Of a stretch of 64,000 nt of DNA, positions 52,189 to 63,060 are shown in pieces. The notes under the pieces were generated by a model. The model saw only the letters and a program-made list of their open reading frames with translations. It was not told where the DNA came from and made no database searches. Location: assembly GCA_013397865.1 (NCBI GenBank), contig VZTI01001283.1, forward strand, positions 125,128-189,127. The letters run 5' to 3'. The first letter of the stretch is position 1. Each line of letters begins with the position of its first letter. This stretch comes from Struthidea cinerea (taxonomy: Eukaryota > Chordata > Aves > Passeriformes > Corcoracidae). Made by a program: the position numbers and the translations under genes.

Positions 52189-52308
52189 CTGACGATGACA
52201 TACATGACCAAGAAGTTGCCGAAGAGCCCCACGACGCAGACCACTGAGTAGAGGGCCATGATGGCGATGGCGGTGACCACGGAGGGGCCGCCGCCCGCGG
52301 GCGCGCAG
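52189..52308 (-). CDS. OPRM1: OPRM1 exon 1, 3' half (TM1), cut by gap
   Basis: The last 120 coding bases of exon 1. The minus-strand reading gives CAPAGGGPSVVTAIAIMALY, then SVVCVVGLFGNFLVMYVIV: the end of the extracellular N-terminus and TM1 with the GN motif. The donor GTCAG|GTGAGT leaves two bases of an Arg codon, completed by exon 2. The start codon and about 55 N-terminal residues (by comparison with mammalian MOR), including any N-glycosylation sites, are missing because the sequence runs into N. The pre-TM1 segment here is Ala/Gly/Pro-rich and one residue longer than I expect from mammals, reflecting very high GC. Certainty of identity is high from TM1 and the splice phase. Confidence 0.95.
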
Positions 52309-52719
52309 NNNNNNNNNNNNNNNNNNNNNNNNNNNNNNNNNNNNNNNNNNNNNNNNNNNNNNNNNNNNNNNNNNNNNNNNNNNNNNNNNNNNNNNNNNNN
52401 NNNNNNNNNNNNNNNNNNNNNNNNNNNNNNNNNNNNNNNNNNNNNNNNNNNNNNNNNNNNNNNNNNNNNNNNNNNNNNNNNNNNNNNNNNNNNNNNNNNN
52501 NNNNNNNNNNNNNNNNNNNNNNNNNNNNNNNNNNNNNNNNNNNNNNNNNNNNNNNNNNNNNNNNNNNNNNNNNNNNNNNNNNNNNNNNNNNNNNNNNNNN
52601 NNNNNNNNNNNNNNNNNNNNNNNNNNNNNNNNNNNNNNNNNNNNNNNNNNNNNNNNNNNNNNNNNNNNNNNNNNNNNNNNNNNNNNNNNNNNNNNNNNNN
52701 NNNNNNNNNNNNNNNNNNN
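52309..52719. other. Assembly gap (411 N)
   Basis: A run of 411 undetermined bases. It interrupts exon 1 of OPRM1 and probably hides the start codon, the 5' part of the coding exon (about 170 bases) and 5' UTR. Both edges are extremely GC-rich, a common cause of dropout in bird assemblies. Confidence 1.
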
Positions 52720-52830
52720 CGGGGCGCACCTGCGGCGAGCGGCGGGCGGCGCGCCGGCGGCGTTCCCCTCCCCTGCGAGTCGCACTTGAAGGCAAAGCGC
52801 TTAAAATGTCCCCTTCCCCAGCGCCACAGG

Positions 52831-55140
52831 CATCGGTGGCAAACACCGGAGAGAAAGAACCGGGGGAGACTGACTTGGCGGGATAAAGGCCGGTGCAGAG
52901 AGGAGATCAGTACGCGGCTGATTATCGTAGTGAGTCAGGTATCTTGGCAAAACGATGTCCTCAGTGATTATAGAGATAACAGAACCTTGTAATAAAATGT
53001 GATGAACTTTACGGCAACACTTTGGGAGGGATGGTTGTGAAGAGAGTTGTCCTTTGGAAATTACTTGGATCTCGTGGATCCTCAGGATTTTCAGAGGACC
53101 TTCTGTTCAGGGTTCCAAGGATGCTCTCCCCTAGATGCTGGTGTGATTGTTATCGGATGTGATAACACAGACAAGAAAGACATCAAAACCGTTCTCTTCA
53201 GCCGTGCATTCATTGTTACTGGGTGCTTGATTCGCACACCGCTTGTTTTCACCAGCACCTTTTCGTGATCAATTGCTCCAAATGAGCACAGAGGTGCATC
53301 TCCAGGACTGCCTGATGGCTGATCATTAGGACTTAGCTCTTTTACTGTCTCACTAATGAAATCAGAAGAGATCCTTGGTAAGGCAGAAAAAGTACCTCCT
53401 AGTGAACAGGAAAGTGATAGAGTAGCAGTGATTGCTCCTGCTGCCTCATCACGGATGCACACTTATTCTCTCTGCTCACCCTGTGCAGAGCACCTCCCAC
53501 TATTTCAAGAGTGGTAATGACAGAAGTGGAGAAGAAACAAGCTTCAACTTAAAAGAAAGATGCAGAATCCCACGCATTTTAGTCTAAGGACTTCCTGTGT
53601 GCTTGTGCCACAAGCAGTGGGAACCAGTGCTGCTCAGGGCAGGTAACAGTAGCAGAATTGACCACACACTCTTTCGATGTATATCTGATAATTTGTGGGC
53701 AGGAAGAAGAGGGACTGGGAAAGGGGTGTCACTGGACTTAGAGAGGCATATAGATCTGGGGAATTTGTATTCCTTTTTTCATTCTAAAGTGGACTGAAAG
53801 GAGAAGATCGAGTAAGCTATTAATGGGCACTTTCAGTAGATAGTATGTATTGCTTCATGCCCAGAGAGAGTATTTTCAGCATCCTTCATTGGTAGGAGAG
53901 AGCCATTTAGCATCGCATTTAGGAAGAGCTTTTGAATACGAGTTATTTTGTCTTTGGAAAAAGCTATGGACGAGGGGAAATGAAGGCAAGAACTCAAGAG
54001 ATTTTACATGGTCAAAGACACTGCCTCTTTATTCCCTTCTGAAGTATAGCATGTATAGTCATACACAGAGCGGGAGGAACAAGGCTTTAAAACTGGGCCA
54101 TTCTCAAAGACTTTCATCTCTGGGTATGTGTAGAGAGTGTGGGAGCCTCTCTCTGTGCTTGCCCTTTGTTGCACCAAAGCCATCAGAAGAGTTTAATGTA
54201 AGCCTAGGCACAATTAATATTTAGCCCTTTGAATACAACTGTGCCTGGCTGTGGAAGCGATGGGGAAGATGGAGAACAAAAGTCAAGGCTGCCAGGAGAT
54301 CCACTCCATGTCTTGCATCATAGCCAGATTTGTATCAACCTCACTATCAGAAGGCCCTTTTCTGCATTAAAAATGACTTAAAAATTACATTAAAATGTCT
54401 TTAAAAAACCCTTGGAAAAAGATGCCCAGGTAAATTGAGTGTTATATACAAGTCTTTATGACTGCTCACAGAAAAGTGATTACACACAAAAAAAATTATT
54501 ATGCCCAAATAAATCAACCTTCTGGCAAGTACAGATGAAAACTTAGGATGCAGAGAGGGCTGGCAAAAAGCCCTGGGAGTTGAGCCTGGCAGGCCTCATT
54601 AAGCAAAATTTCAAGGTAGGGGAGAGATAGTTGAATGCAGCCCTTTGCAAAGTTATTACAAGTGTAATTTCTCAAGGACATAGGCAGTGTGAAATAAATA
54701 TTTAGAATAATACTTTCAGATACTGAAGGTCATTTTAGGGTAATAATGTGTGAGACCCTTTCTTCAAATAATTTCAGATAACATAGGACTGTGTAGCCAA
54801 GGTTCTGGTGAAAGGATGTTTGTGAAGTTGAAGACCAGTAATTCCTTCTTGTTGGTAGTAGTTCAGCTTTTTCCTTCTTCACAGAAAACAAGCAGTCTCA
54901 GTCATTTGCATTATTTCTATATTCACAGATCACCTGTGTCTCCTTCCTAGATTGCGACATGGACTCTGTAGATAAGGGCACTCTGCAGAGTGGCAAATAC
55001 TATATCCATTAGTTGAAACAAAGTACTTTAGGTTTCAGCATCTCTGAGTTCTTCTGCCCTTGTAAAAAAGAAAATGTCTCTTCAATGTTTAATAAATGTA
55101 GCTATAATTGATAGCTTTTTTGTTTGCATAACAAGTCTGA
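52831..55140. other. Upstream flank of OPRM1, proximal
   Basis: No supported gene. A protein-like but chance-length minus-strand open frame lies at 53091-53462 (see findings). The rest shows nothing recognisable. Confidence 0.55.
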
Positions 55141-55226
55141 AGGGTGTCAGTTGTATCACATTGATGGTTGGACTAGATGATCTTGAAGGTCTCTTCCAAC
55201 CTTGATGGTTTTGTGATTCTGTGGTA
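55141..55226 (+). mobile_element. CR1 LINE 3' tip
   Basis: Only the last 80-odd bases of a CR1 copy, + orientation: GGTTGGACTAGATGATCTTG, AAGGTCTCTTCCAACCTTGA and GTGATTCTGTG. Very close to the usual CR1 end, so relatively young or well preserved. Confidence 0.9.
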
Positions 55227-57755
55227 TAGTCTTCAATTTCCTTATCTGGCAAGGCTACAAAGCATAATTATGATGGTTTGTTAAGGACTCTATTAACTGT
55301 CCTTGACAGTTAACTATATTCTCAGCTATCCTTGACAAACTAATAGTTTTTCTTTTGCTGAGTTGGAACTACATATTGAATGAGAAAAGTGTTCCGAAAA
55401 ACTATCACTGTACTGAATGAAATAATGGTCTAGAGGAAGTTAATACGTGATATAACTAAATACTATAGTAAGGGGAACAGTTCAGCTCATACAATCTTGC
55501 CTTTTCTAACTCTTAGGTATTTTGACTCTGCAAGTTTAATTCTTGGACGTTGGTTAGGCTTTCCAAATCCCGTAGCTCAACAGAGGGGAGGTTGCTGCAG
55601 CTCTGTGCCCTCAGGTCCAACTATAAACCAGACTGGGCTTGTATTCCCAATAGTCACGCCTGCAAATATCTTTATGGAACCCCCACATAAGCACATACAC
55701 ACAGCTGGCCCCACAGACCAGCACGGACGTGAACTCAGCACTAACAGAAACACATACTGCACCAACAGCCTCATCCTGGTCCGCTCTGGCTGTTCAGGGT
55801 GAAAATCTGCTAGTGGGAATATATATACATGCACGTACACCATATGGCTCTGCTCAGTGAGCATCTGGATGAGACACTCAGTCTGCCCAGTAGCTGCGCC
55901 CCGCATCCCAGCTGTTGGCACATGGACATAGGAGCCCTGAGGCTGCAGCACCACTCGAGCTGTGGACATGGACCCATGTACAGACACCCAACACACACAC
56001 AGGGGGACACACTAAGGCCCCCTAGGAACCATTCTTAGACTTAGTGTATCCAGGAGCTGGCCTGTATCATTCCCTTTTCCTGCCTGTGCCTCCTCCCTTA
56101 TGCATCTCGTGATACATTTTTGTGCAATTCCAAGATATTCTTCTCCTGTATCCCATATTCCTTCCCATATCCCTTCCCATATCCCTAGGCAGTGACACCT
56201 CTCAGTCTGGGAGGGGCTCCAGGAAACTGCTCCCCTGTGGTGCCGGTTATTGTGCTTGGCCCATGGGGCTGAGGCTCCCCTGTGACTGCCTGGGGACAGT
56301 CTAGGGAGAGATCTCATTTCTCTGATGGCATTACTGGTGTTCCCCCACATGCCCTTGTGCCCGGGTACTCCTCCCTGTGTGAGGAGATGGGTCTTTTTTG
56401 GGCTGGTGGTTCCTCTGGTGGCTCCTGGAGTAGCCAGGGCAGAGAATGATTTAGGTTCCCCTACCTGCTGCTCTCTGTCTCTCCCTGCATGTGTGCAGAT
56501 ACAGATCACATCGCTTGTGTCATCTTTGGCAATCTCACTGCTAAATACTGCTTTCTCTGATATGCCAGAAAGGCAGCATTAGACATATACAAAGGATAAA
56601 TCTGTTGGAGAAATACTGTCCACAGAGACTGACTGCTCTGCCCACTCACAGATGGTAATGTAGGAAAAAGTATTTATGTGGCCATAAAGTTGGCTTTTGC
56701 TGAAGGGAGGAGATTCAAATAGGTAATTTAAATAAAGTTATATACTTCTAGGAAATCCTCAGAATGCACTAGTAAAATATTTGTTATGGGCCTCACAGGT
56801 TCCACACGGCATTCAGAAATAAATGGAAAACTCTGAGCCATCATAAATTGCCCTGTGACAAATATCACTTCTAAACTACAGTGCAATGCCACTTTGGTAA
56901 CGCTAAAAGTAGAGCATTATGTGACACGAAGCAAATGCCACCCATTACGTGATTAATGAAATTAAATAATACAGTGTGGCAGAATAAAGAGATGACTGAT
57001 TCTTGGGGGGGAAGGACACTAGTGAAATCTCTACAGGATGAGCATGGTGATACCTGGCTTTTTGTTTTATCCACGTGATTTTATTTTGAGAAATAAATTA
57101 TTTTCAAAATCAAAAGGAGAGAGAAGATGAGGGAAAATGAGGGATTATGTTTTTGAGAATTTTCCAATGTGTGTTTTGGTTAATTTTAGAAATGATTAAA
57201 AGTTACAGAATTTAAAATCTGACAAGCTTTACTTATTTTCAAATGAGGAAATAGTCTCAATTTGCTCCTGTGTGAAGTGCGAGCTTATGATTCTTTCCAT
57301 AAATCCAGCTGTGGGATCTTGTTGCTTGACATGTTTATCAAGTTTAACATTTCATTGCCTCTACCCGCTTACATTTCCAAAACTTTTTGTGGGCATCCTA
57401 CATGGATCTGTTTTCAGGACTGCTTTATGTATTCTGTCCTTCAAACTCATGTCCTGCTCCCTTTCAAATCCTTCCTGGTTAATTATTTCCTCTGCAGCCC
57501 TTACAAGAAGTGATAAAACATACATTTGATCTGCCATAGGGAAATCTGTCCAGTGTAACTCTACTGATATAATTGCTGTTATTCATGTTCCCATATGAAT
57601 ACTCTGAATTAGAAATAATGGGAAGTTTTAAACAAATGGATAGTTTTACTTCTAATTACTCTTGCATATAAAAGTTAAAGATGTCAAAGATAATGCATAT
57701 CTTGGTCAACAGCTGTCCAAGCACAGTTTGACCTTCACATGGTATGTTTATAGGG
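55227..57755. other. Upstream flank of OPRM1, middle
   Basis: No gene recognised. The GC content rises at 55560-56510, where two minus-strand open frames of 139 and 165 codons lie. They have no known motif; the second contains short repeats produced by the 12-base tandem array at 56151-56186. Confidence 0.5.
56151..56186. repeat. 12-bp tandem repeat, three units
   Basis: TCCCATATTCCT, TCCCATATCCCT, TCCCATATCCCT: three units, one with a single change. Confidence 0.95.
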
Positions 57756-59113
57756 TGTTGCGGTTTGATGCTGGTTAAGCACCAGGCACCCATGAAAAAC
57801 TATTCACTCATTTTCATGAGTTGAGATAAGGGTTATTGAAAAAAACTTTAAGGCAAAGCAGGTTCAAAATTTAAACCGTATAAAGAAGATTTATTACTGA
57901 CAGAATTAAAAGTAAAAAGGGTGATGAGAACCAAAGCAAACTTTCAGAACACCTTTCTTCCCCAATCCCTCCCTCTTTTTACTGACCGCGCAAGGAAACA
58001 AACATGGGGTTTTGGTCAGTATTTCACTTCTTAAAAGTCTTTCTTTATGTTTAAGGAAAAGAGTTTCTTCTGCTGTGCCGTGGGATCCTTCCCACAGGAG
58101 ATAGCTCTCTGTGAACTTTTCTAGCGTGGTTTTAACTTTCACAAGCAACAGCCCGCCTGAACCTGCTGCCATGTGAAATCCCTCCCACGGGTCAAGCAGT
58201 CTTCCCACAACTGCCTAGCGGGGGTCATTTTAGTTCATGGGGTTTAGTCTTTTAAGGATGACCTATTCTAGTTTGGAAGCAAAGGCTCTCTTCCTTGATA
58301 TCTGAAAGCAAAGGTCATCTCTCTCCATCCAAGTTCCTCACTAGATTACAGATTTTCAGTATCCACGCACTCCAGCGTGAGTACTCTTCTTCATGGGCTG
58401 TGCATGGATCTCTGCACCCCCTCATGCACCTCATGAATTATAGGGAAACAGTTTGTTGTATTATAGTCCTCACCATGGCTTGCAGGAGAATCTCAGTTCC
58501 AGTGCTTGGAGCACCTCCTCCCTCTCCTTTTTTCACTGACCTTGGTGCCGCCATGTTGGTGAATGGCCTCGCTTTTCCTTTTCCTCTGATTTGGAAGAAA
58601 GTTGGTGTCTGTGAGTTGCAATTGAGAGGTTGATCTTTTCCGGGCTCTGCATTGAGGAATTACTCACCATGTCTCTTGCTGCTGGCCACGTGGTCCTCGC
58701 TGGCACCACATGGGCAGTTCCAGCTTCAGGAGGGGCCCGGCCTCACAGTCCCAGCCTCAGGAGGGTTCTGGCTGTGCAGCTCCCAGTGGCCTGTGCCGGG
58801 ATGGGCCCCGGTGGCCCCCCACACCCCCGGTGGCACGGCCCTGACTGCTGCGCCAGGAAGGGCCCGGCAGCCCTCTCTGGGAAGGGGCCCAGGGCCCCCC
58901 TCACCATCCCTCGAAGGGGAGCAAGAAAGAGATTCTCACAGTTTTTCCTTTCTTAAAAATGTCATCACAGAGGTGCTACCAACTTGCCTAATTGGGCTAG
59001 TAACCTGCCCATCGTCAGAGCCTTCAGTGATTGGCTCTGTGCCAAACATAGAAGTTCCAAACAGCTTTTTTTTTTCCCTGCCCCCACAAACCAGGTTTTG
59101 TTAAACCAATGCA
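57756..59113 (-). mobile_element. Endogenous retrovirus solo LTR with 5-bp target-site duplication
   Basis: A 1,358-base element with TG...CA ends, flanked on both sides by TAGGG (57751-57755 and 59114-59118), the signature of retroviral integration. The interior matches a widespread avian LTR in minus sense: the GGTTAAGCACCAGGCACCCA end, a GTTGAGATAAGG segment, GGGATCCTTCCCACAGGAGA, GCAGGAGAATCTCAGTTCCA, GGAGCACCTCCTCCCTCTCC, CACTGACCTTGGTG and, near the far end, ATCACAGAGGTGCTACCAAC and GATTGGCTCTG. No retroviral genes are attached. A GC-rich part (58675-58920) has small internal duplications (CAGCTTCAGGAGGG and CAGCCTCAGGAGGG). The 5-base duplication is typical of ERVL-type elements. Confidence 0.9.
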
Positions 59114-59335
59114 TAGGGTCATTCTCACACAGCCACTTGTTGTACCACGTGTTGGTTCAGACCTGAATGTATCATCACAGTGTGCATGTTCACCTGGTTC
59201 TTTGTGTCTTCATCAAATCTGTTCTTCATCTGTCTTACAAGGGAGAAGATGGGAGGGGCATTGCAAAGAAAGAACCTAACCTGTGTCTCAGTACTTGTGC
59301 AAATGCTCAGGATGCCGCCAGTGTCCTAGGTCATA

Positions 59336-59830
59336 GACATGACAGAATGGCTGAGAGGAGGAGGCTGCTGTGGAGATCATGGAGTCCAATAGCCCACTCA
59401 GACCAGGGTCATCTACTGCAGGTTGCTCAGGGCTGTCCTCTCATGTTTTGAGTAACTCCAAAGATGGACACTCCACAAGCTCTCTGGGCAAACTCTTCCA
59501 GTGTTTAACCACACACAAAGTAATGAAGCTTTTTCTTATGTTTAAATGGAATTTCAATTTGCTGGCTCTATCCTCTTTGCACTGTCCTGTTAGGTATAGA
59601 CACATGGATAAGATCCTCCTGAGCCTTCTCCAGGCTGAACTGTCCCAGCAATGTCAGTCATTCCTCATATATCAGATGCTCCAGTCCCTTAATTATTTTT
59701 GTGGGCCTTTTCTTGACTGTCTCCATATGTCCATTTTGCCTTTGTACTGGGGAACCCAGATGTACCTCACCAATGCTGAATAGAGTGTCAGGATCACCTT
59801 CCTCAATGTGCTGTCAATGCCTGTGAGCCT
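59336..59830 (-). mobile_element. CR1 LINE 3' end, reverse orientation
   Basis: About 500 bases reading as the reverse complement of a CR1 3' end: CAGAATGGCTGAG at the tail side, GTCATCTACTGCAGGTTGCT, GACACTCCACAAGCTCTCTG, TTTTTCTTATGTTTAAATGG, GATAAGATCCTCCTGAGCCT, AGATGCTCCAGTCCCTTAAT, GTACTGGGGAACCCAGATGT and GGATCACCTTCC. 5'-truncated and diverged. Confidence 0.93.
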
Positions 59831-61849
59831 CTGCCCCTCTGCAGGTAGATCCTATCTCTTCCTTGAAGTTCTTGATCCTCAAAGTGGGTCCCATCATGGT
59901 ACCATCCCTAGAGCCATGCAGTCACTTAATCTGATATGTTCCAGGTTTCCCCTGCCCAGAACAAATCTGTAGAGAGCTAATAAAAATATAATATGAGCTA
60001 TGTCTTCCTGACTTCCTAAAATATTACAGCTTAGACATAGAAAATGAATGCCAAGTCTGAATAAAAGTCTTCCCAAGTGATAATCTCAGTATTGGGGTAT
60101 GAATATAAATTTTTTAAAGTTTAGGTAGACCACATATGGCAGCTGGGTCTCAAGGCAAAGTCATGATCTTCAGCCATTAGGAAAGCCATCTGTTAACTTC
60201 AAGGGTTGGAAAATTGAAAATGTTTCCTGGATAATGGAAAGATGGAGAGAGGAGGGGAGAGGATTTGATTTTAACAGCTGTTTATCTTAGCACGGCTGAG
60301 GGTTCCCTGTACCACTAAGCATATTTATCTTGACACCTCTTTTAGTCCGATTCTCAGTCTTTTAACAGGCAGCAGTGAAGTTGTTCTTTTTATCAAAAGG
60401 AACATGGGGAATGGTCCAAAAAGAAAAAGGAGTGAGCAGTAGTGTCTTCAGTCACAGTTATTCACACCTTTCCACAGAGGGTTTTCGCTGTCTCACTTCT
60501 CAGAAAGGGCTTGGCTCCAGAAATTACTCTTCCCTGTGCTGGCCAAGATTAGAGTAGATGTTATTTCGATCCTAAATTTGTGCAATTTAGGAAAAAGTCC
60601 ATGCCAAGCTAACTTTAAAAGTCTCCCTAATGAAAACAGCTTAACCTCATAAGCCAAAAGCATGATATTAAAATTATATCTGCAACTTCCATCTGGATAT
60701 CAGAGGTAATTTTGTTTTTTGATGAGAGAAACTGTTGCCCCTTAAGGAGCTGTATTTTGCTATGTTTCAAGAAGAGAACTTAAAATCTAATGACTAGCAA
60801 GGCTTTGGTGTATTTTCTTACCCCTTTTGATAGTGAGATCCTGATGTTATATGTATTGCAAAAGTCGTGCTGCAGAAGGATTGCCACATCTTTGTGTTAT
60901 GATGTTTTTACTGTATTGCCTTTTTGCTATTTGCTCACAAAGGATAAATACACTGAGACAAGATGAAAGCACTGAAAACAATGTGCAGCTGAAGCTGACA
61001 GGCGACAGCTCAGTGTTGTGACTTCCCTGGATGAGAAAGATGTACACTTTTTCTTCTTGTGAGTTCATTTGCAGCTGTAATATACTGTAAAGATTAGTTA
61101 GATTTAAATATTAGGTGTCCAGCATCCTAATGGATCATCCTGGTAATGCCTCCCACAAAGGGATATGTTGGCTTTTGCGAACATTTAATGAGACTTTAAT
61201 CCTCTGTGTTCTTCTGAATGTCCTTGGTGAACTTCATTTAGGTTAGGAGTTCACTCTTTCTTGTCTTCAGTTGCTATAGATACTCCTTTAATCTCAATAC
61301 ACTTTACTTAGGAGTTGTAATTTGCCTTACGTGACCCCAAATATCATCCTGTATTGGGCAAAAATATCAAATCTCAAGAGTCTCTTGGTCAGCAGGATAC
61401 CAGCATAGTTTAGGTGTTGAGGTTCAAAATTATGAACCTGTCAGTTGTATCCTGGACACATTTGAGATCCACAGTCACTTAGATTTTCACCTTCAAAGTT
61501 GCTGAGAAACTTCTTGATTATGCTTAGATGAACTTCACCCTCCACAATATGAGACTGAGGATTTTTTTTGTAAGGATGTGTTCTTTTGGAGATTTCTGCT
61601 CCTGCTGCAAAGATTGTTTATGTATTTTATATCAACTGATAAATAGAATATGTTTATTTTTACGGGAAAATAATTTTTATATGATATAATTATTATATTA
61701 TAATTTATGTGTTTTTCTTCTTCTTCATCCACTGAATCTTAAATTTTCTCCTATTGGTCAGACAAGTTTGGTAGGAATAGACTGCTTTCCAGAGCTTTTC
61801 ATAGGGTAAAGGAAGGTTTTGAGCCCAAGTCTGTCATCGTCCAGAATTC
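59831..61849. other. Region between two reverse CR1 copies
   Basis: No gene or repeat recognised apart from AT-rich patches, the strongest at 61670-61715. Confidence 0.6.
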
Positions 61850-63060
61850 AAAGAATCATAGAATATGCTGAGTTATAAGGGACCCTTCAGGATTACCAAA
61901 TTCCAGCTCCTGGCCCTGCACAGGATACCCCAAGAGTTACACCATGTGATTGAGAGTGTTGTCCAGATGCCTCTTGAACTCTGTCAGGCTTTGTGCTGTG
62001 ACCACCTCCTTGGGGAGCCTGTTCCAGTGCTCAATCACCCTTTGGCTGAAAAACCTTTTCCTCATATCCAACCTAAATCTCCCCTAACTCAGCTTCAGGC
62101 CATTGCCTTGGGTTCTATCACTGGCCACCAGAGAGAAGAGGTCACTTCACATCACAAAGAAGTTGCAGGCTGTGATGAGGTCTCCCCTCAGTCTCCTCCA
62201 GGCTGAACAAACCAAGTGATCTCAGCCTCTCCTCATATGGCTTCCCCCACGGCCCTTCACCATCCTCAGGCCCTTCTTTGGACACTCCCTAATGGCTTAA
62301 TGTCTTTTTTACACTGTGGCACCCAAAACTGCCCCCAGCACTCGAGGTGAGGCTGCCCCAGTGCAGAGCAGAGCGGGACAATCCCCTCCCTTGCCCAGCT
62401 GGCTGGTGCCTGATGCCCCCCAGGACACGCTTGGCCCTCCTGGATGCCAGGGCACTGCTGGCTTGTGTTCAACTTGCCATCAACCAGGAGCCCCAGGTCC
62501 CTTTCCATGGCTGCTCTCCAGCCTCTCATTCCCCAGTATGTCTGTACCTACATCCAGGGTTGCCCTATCCCAGGTGCAGAATCCACTTTCCCTCATTGAA
62601 CCTCATACAGTTGGTGATTGCCCAGCCCTCTAATTTGTCAAGGTCTCACTGCAGGGCCTCCCTGCCTTCAAGGGAGTTGACAGCTTCTCCCCATTTAGTG
62701 TCATTGGCTGACTTAGTGTTCCTTGGAGTTCTGGATCCAGGTTGTTCATGAAGATGTTGAAGAGCACAGGGCTAGGATGGAGTCCTGCAGAATCCCACTA
62801 GCCAGCCTGACATCACCCCATGAGCCTCACCTGTGAGCCAGTTGCTCATCCATCATGTGTGGGTGTGTGCTGCATATTTTGTCCAGAAGGATACTGTGGG
62901 AGACAGTATCAAAAGCTTCACTGGAGTCCAAAAGGGCTACATCTACTGGCCTTCCTAGACCATCTAGGTGGGTTACCTTTTAAATCAGGTTCTACAAGCA
63001 GGACCTCTCCCTCATGAAATTGTGCTGGCTGTGACTGATGACTGCAATGAATTGCTAGCT
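61850..63060 (-). mobile_element. CR1 LINE with ORF2 remnant, reverse orientation
   Basis: A 1.2-kb CR1 copy in minus sense. The tail (AGAATCATAGAAT, 61853-61865) is followed by GACCACCTCCTTGGGGAGCC, AAACCTTTTCCTCATATCCA, ATGAGGTCTCCCCTCAGTCT, CAGGCCCTTCTTTGGACACT, CAGAATCC.CTTTCCCTCATTG and, towards the 5' end, coding sequence for a reverse-transcriptase block. On the minus strand near 62880-62960 this reads LDSSEAFDTVSHSILLDK, the CR1 FDTVSHSILL motif. The frame is broken beyond this. It is the longest CR1 copy in the window and overlaps several spurious open frames. Confidence 0.95.

Larger units (their letters stand above)
50875..52830. promoter_or_regulatory. OPRM1: CpG island at the OPRM1 5' end
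   Basis: GC-rich, CpG-dense sequence over about 2 kb, interrupted by an AT-rich alternating tract (51573-51640) and by the assembly gap. It covers exon 1, the first 1.3 kb of intron 1 and at least 110 bases upstream of the gap. The position at the first coding exon fits a CpG-island promoter. No TATA box can be placed with confidence, and the transcription start may itself lie in the gap. Confidence 0.8.

Noticed and set aside
51941..52846. Very long minus frames (270-301 codons) across the gap
   Set aside because: Most of their length is N. The flanking codons are in the wrong frame relative to the OPRM1 TM1 sequence.
58295..59104. Frames of 108-150 codons, one Gly/Pro-rich
   Set aside because: They lie inside the solo LTR at 57756-59113; not genes.
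61865..62751. Several open frames of 87-134 codons
   Set aside because: They are translations of the non-coding 3' part of a CR1 element in the wrong orientation.
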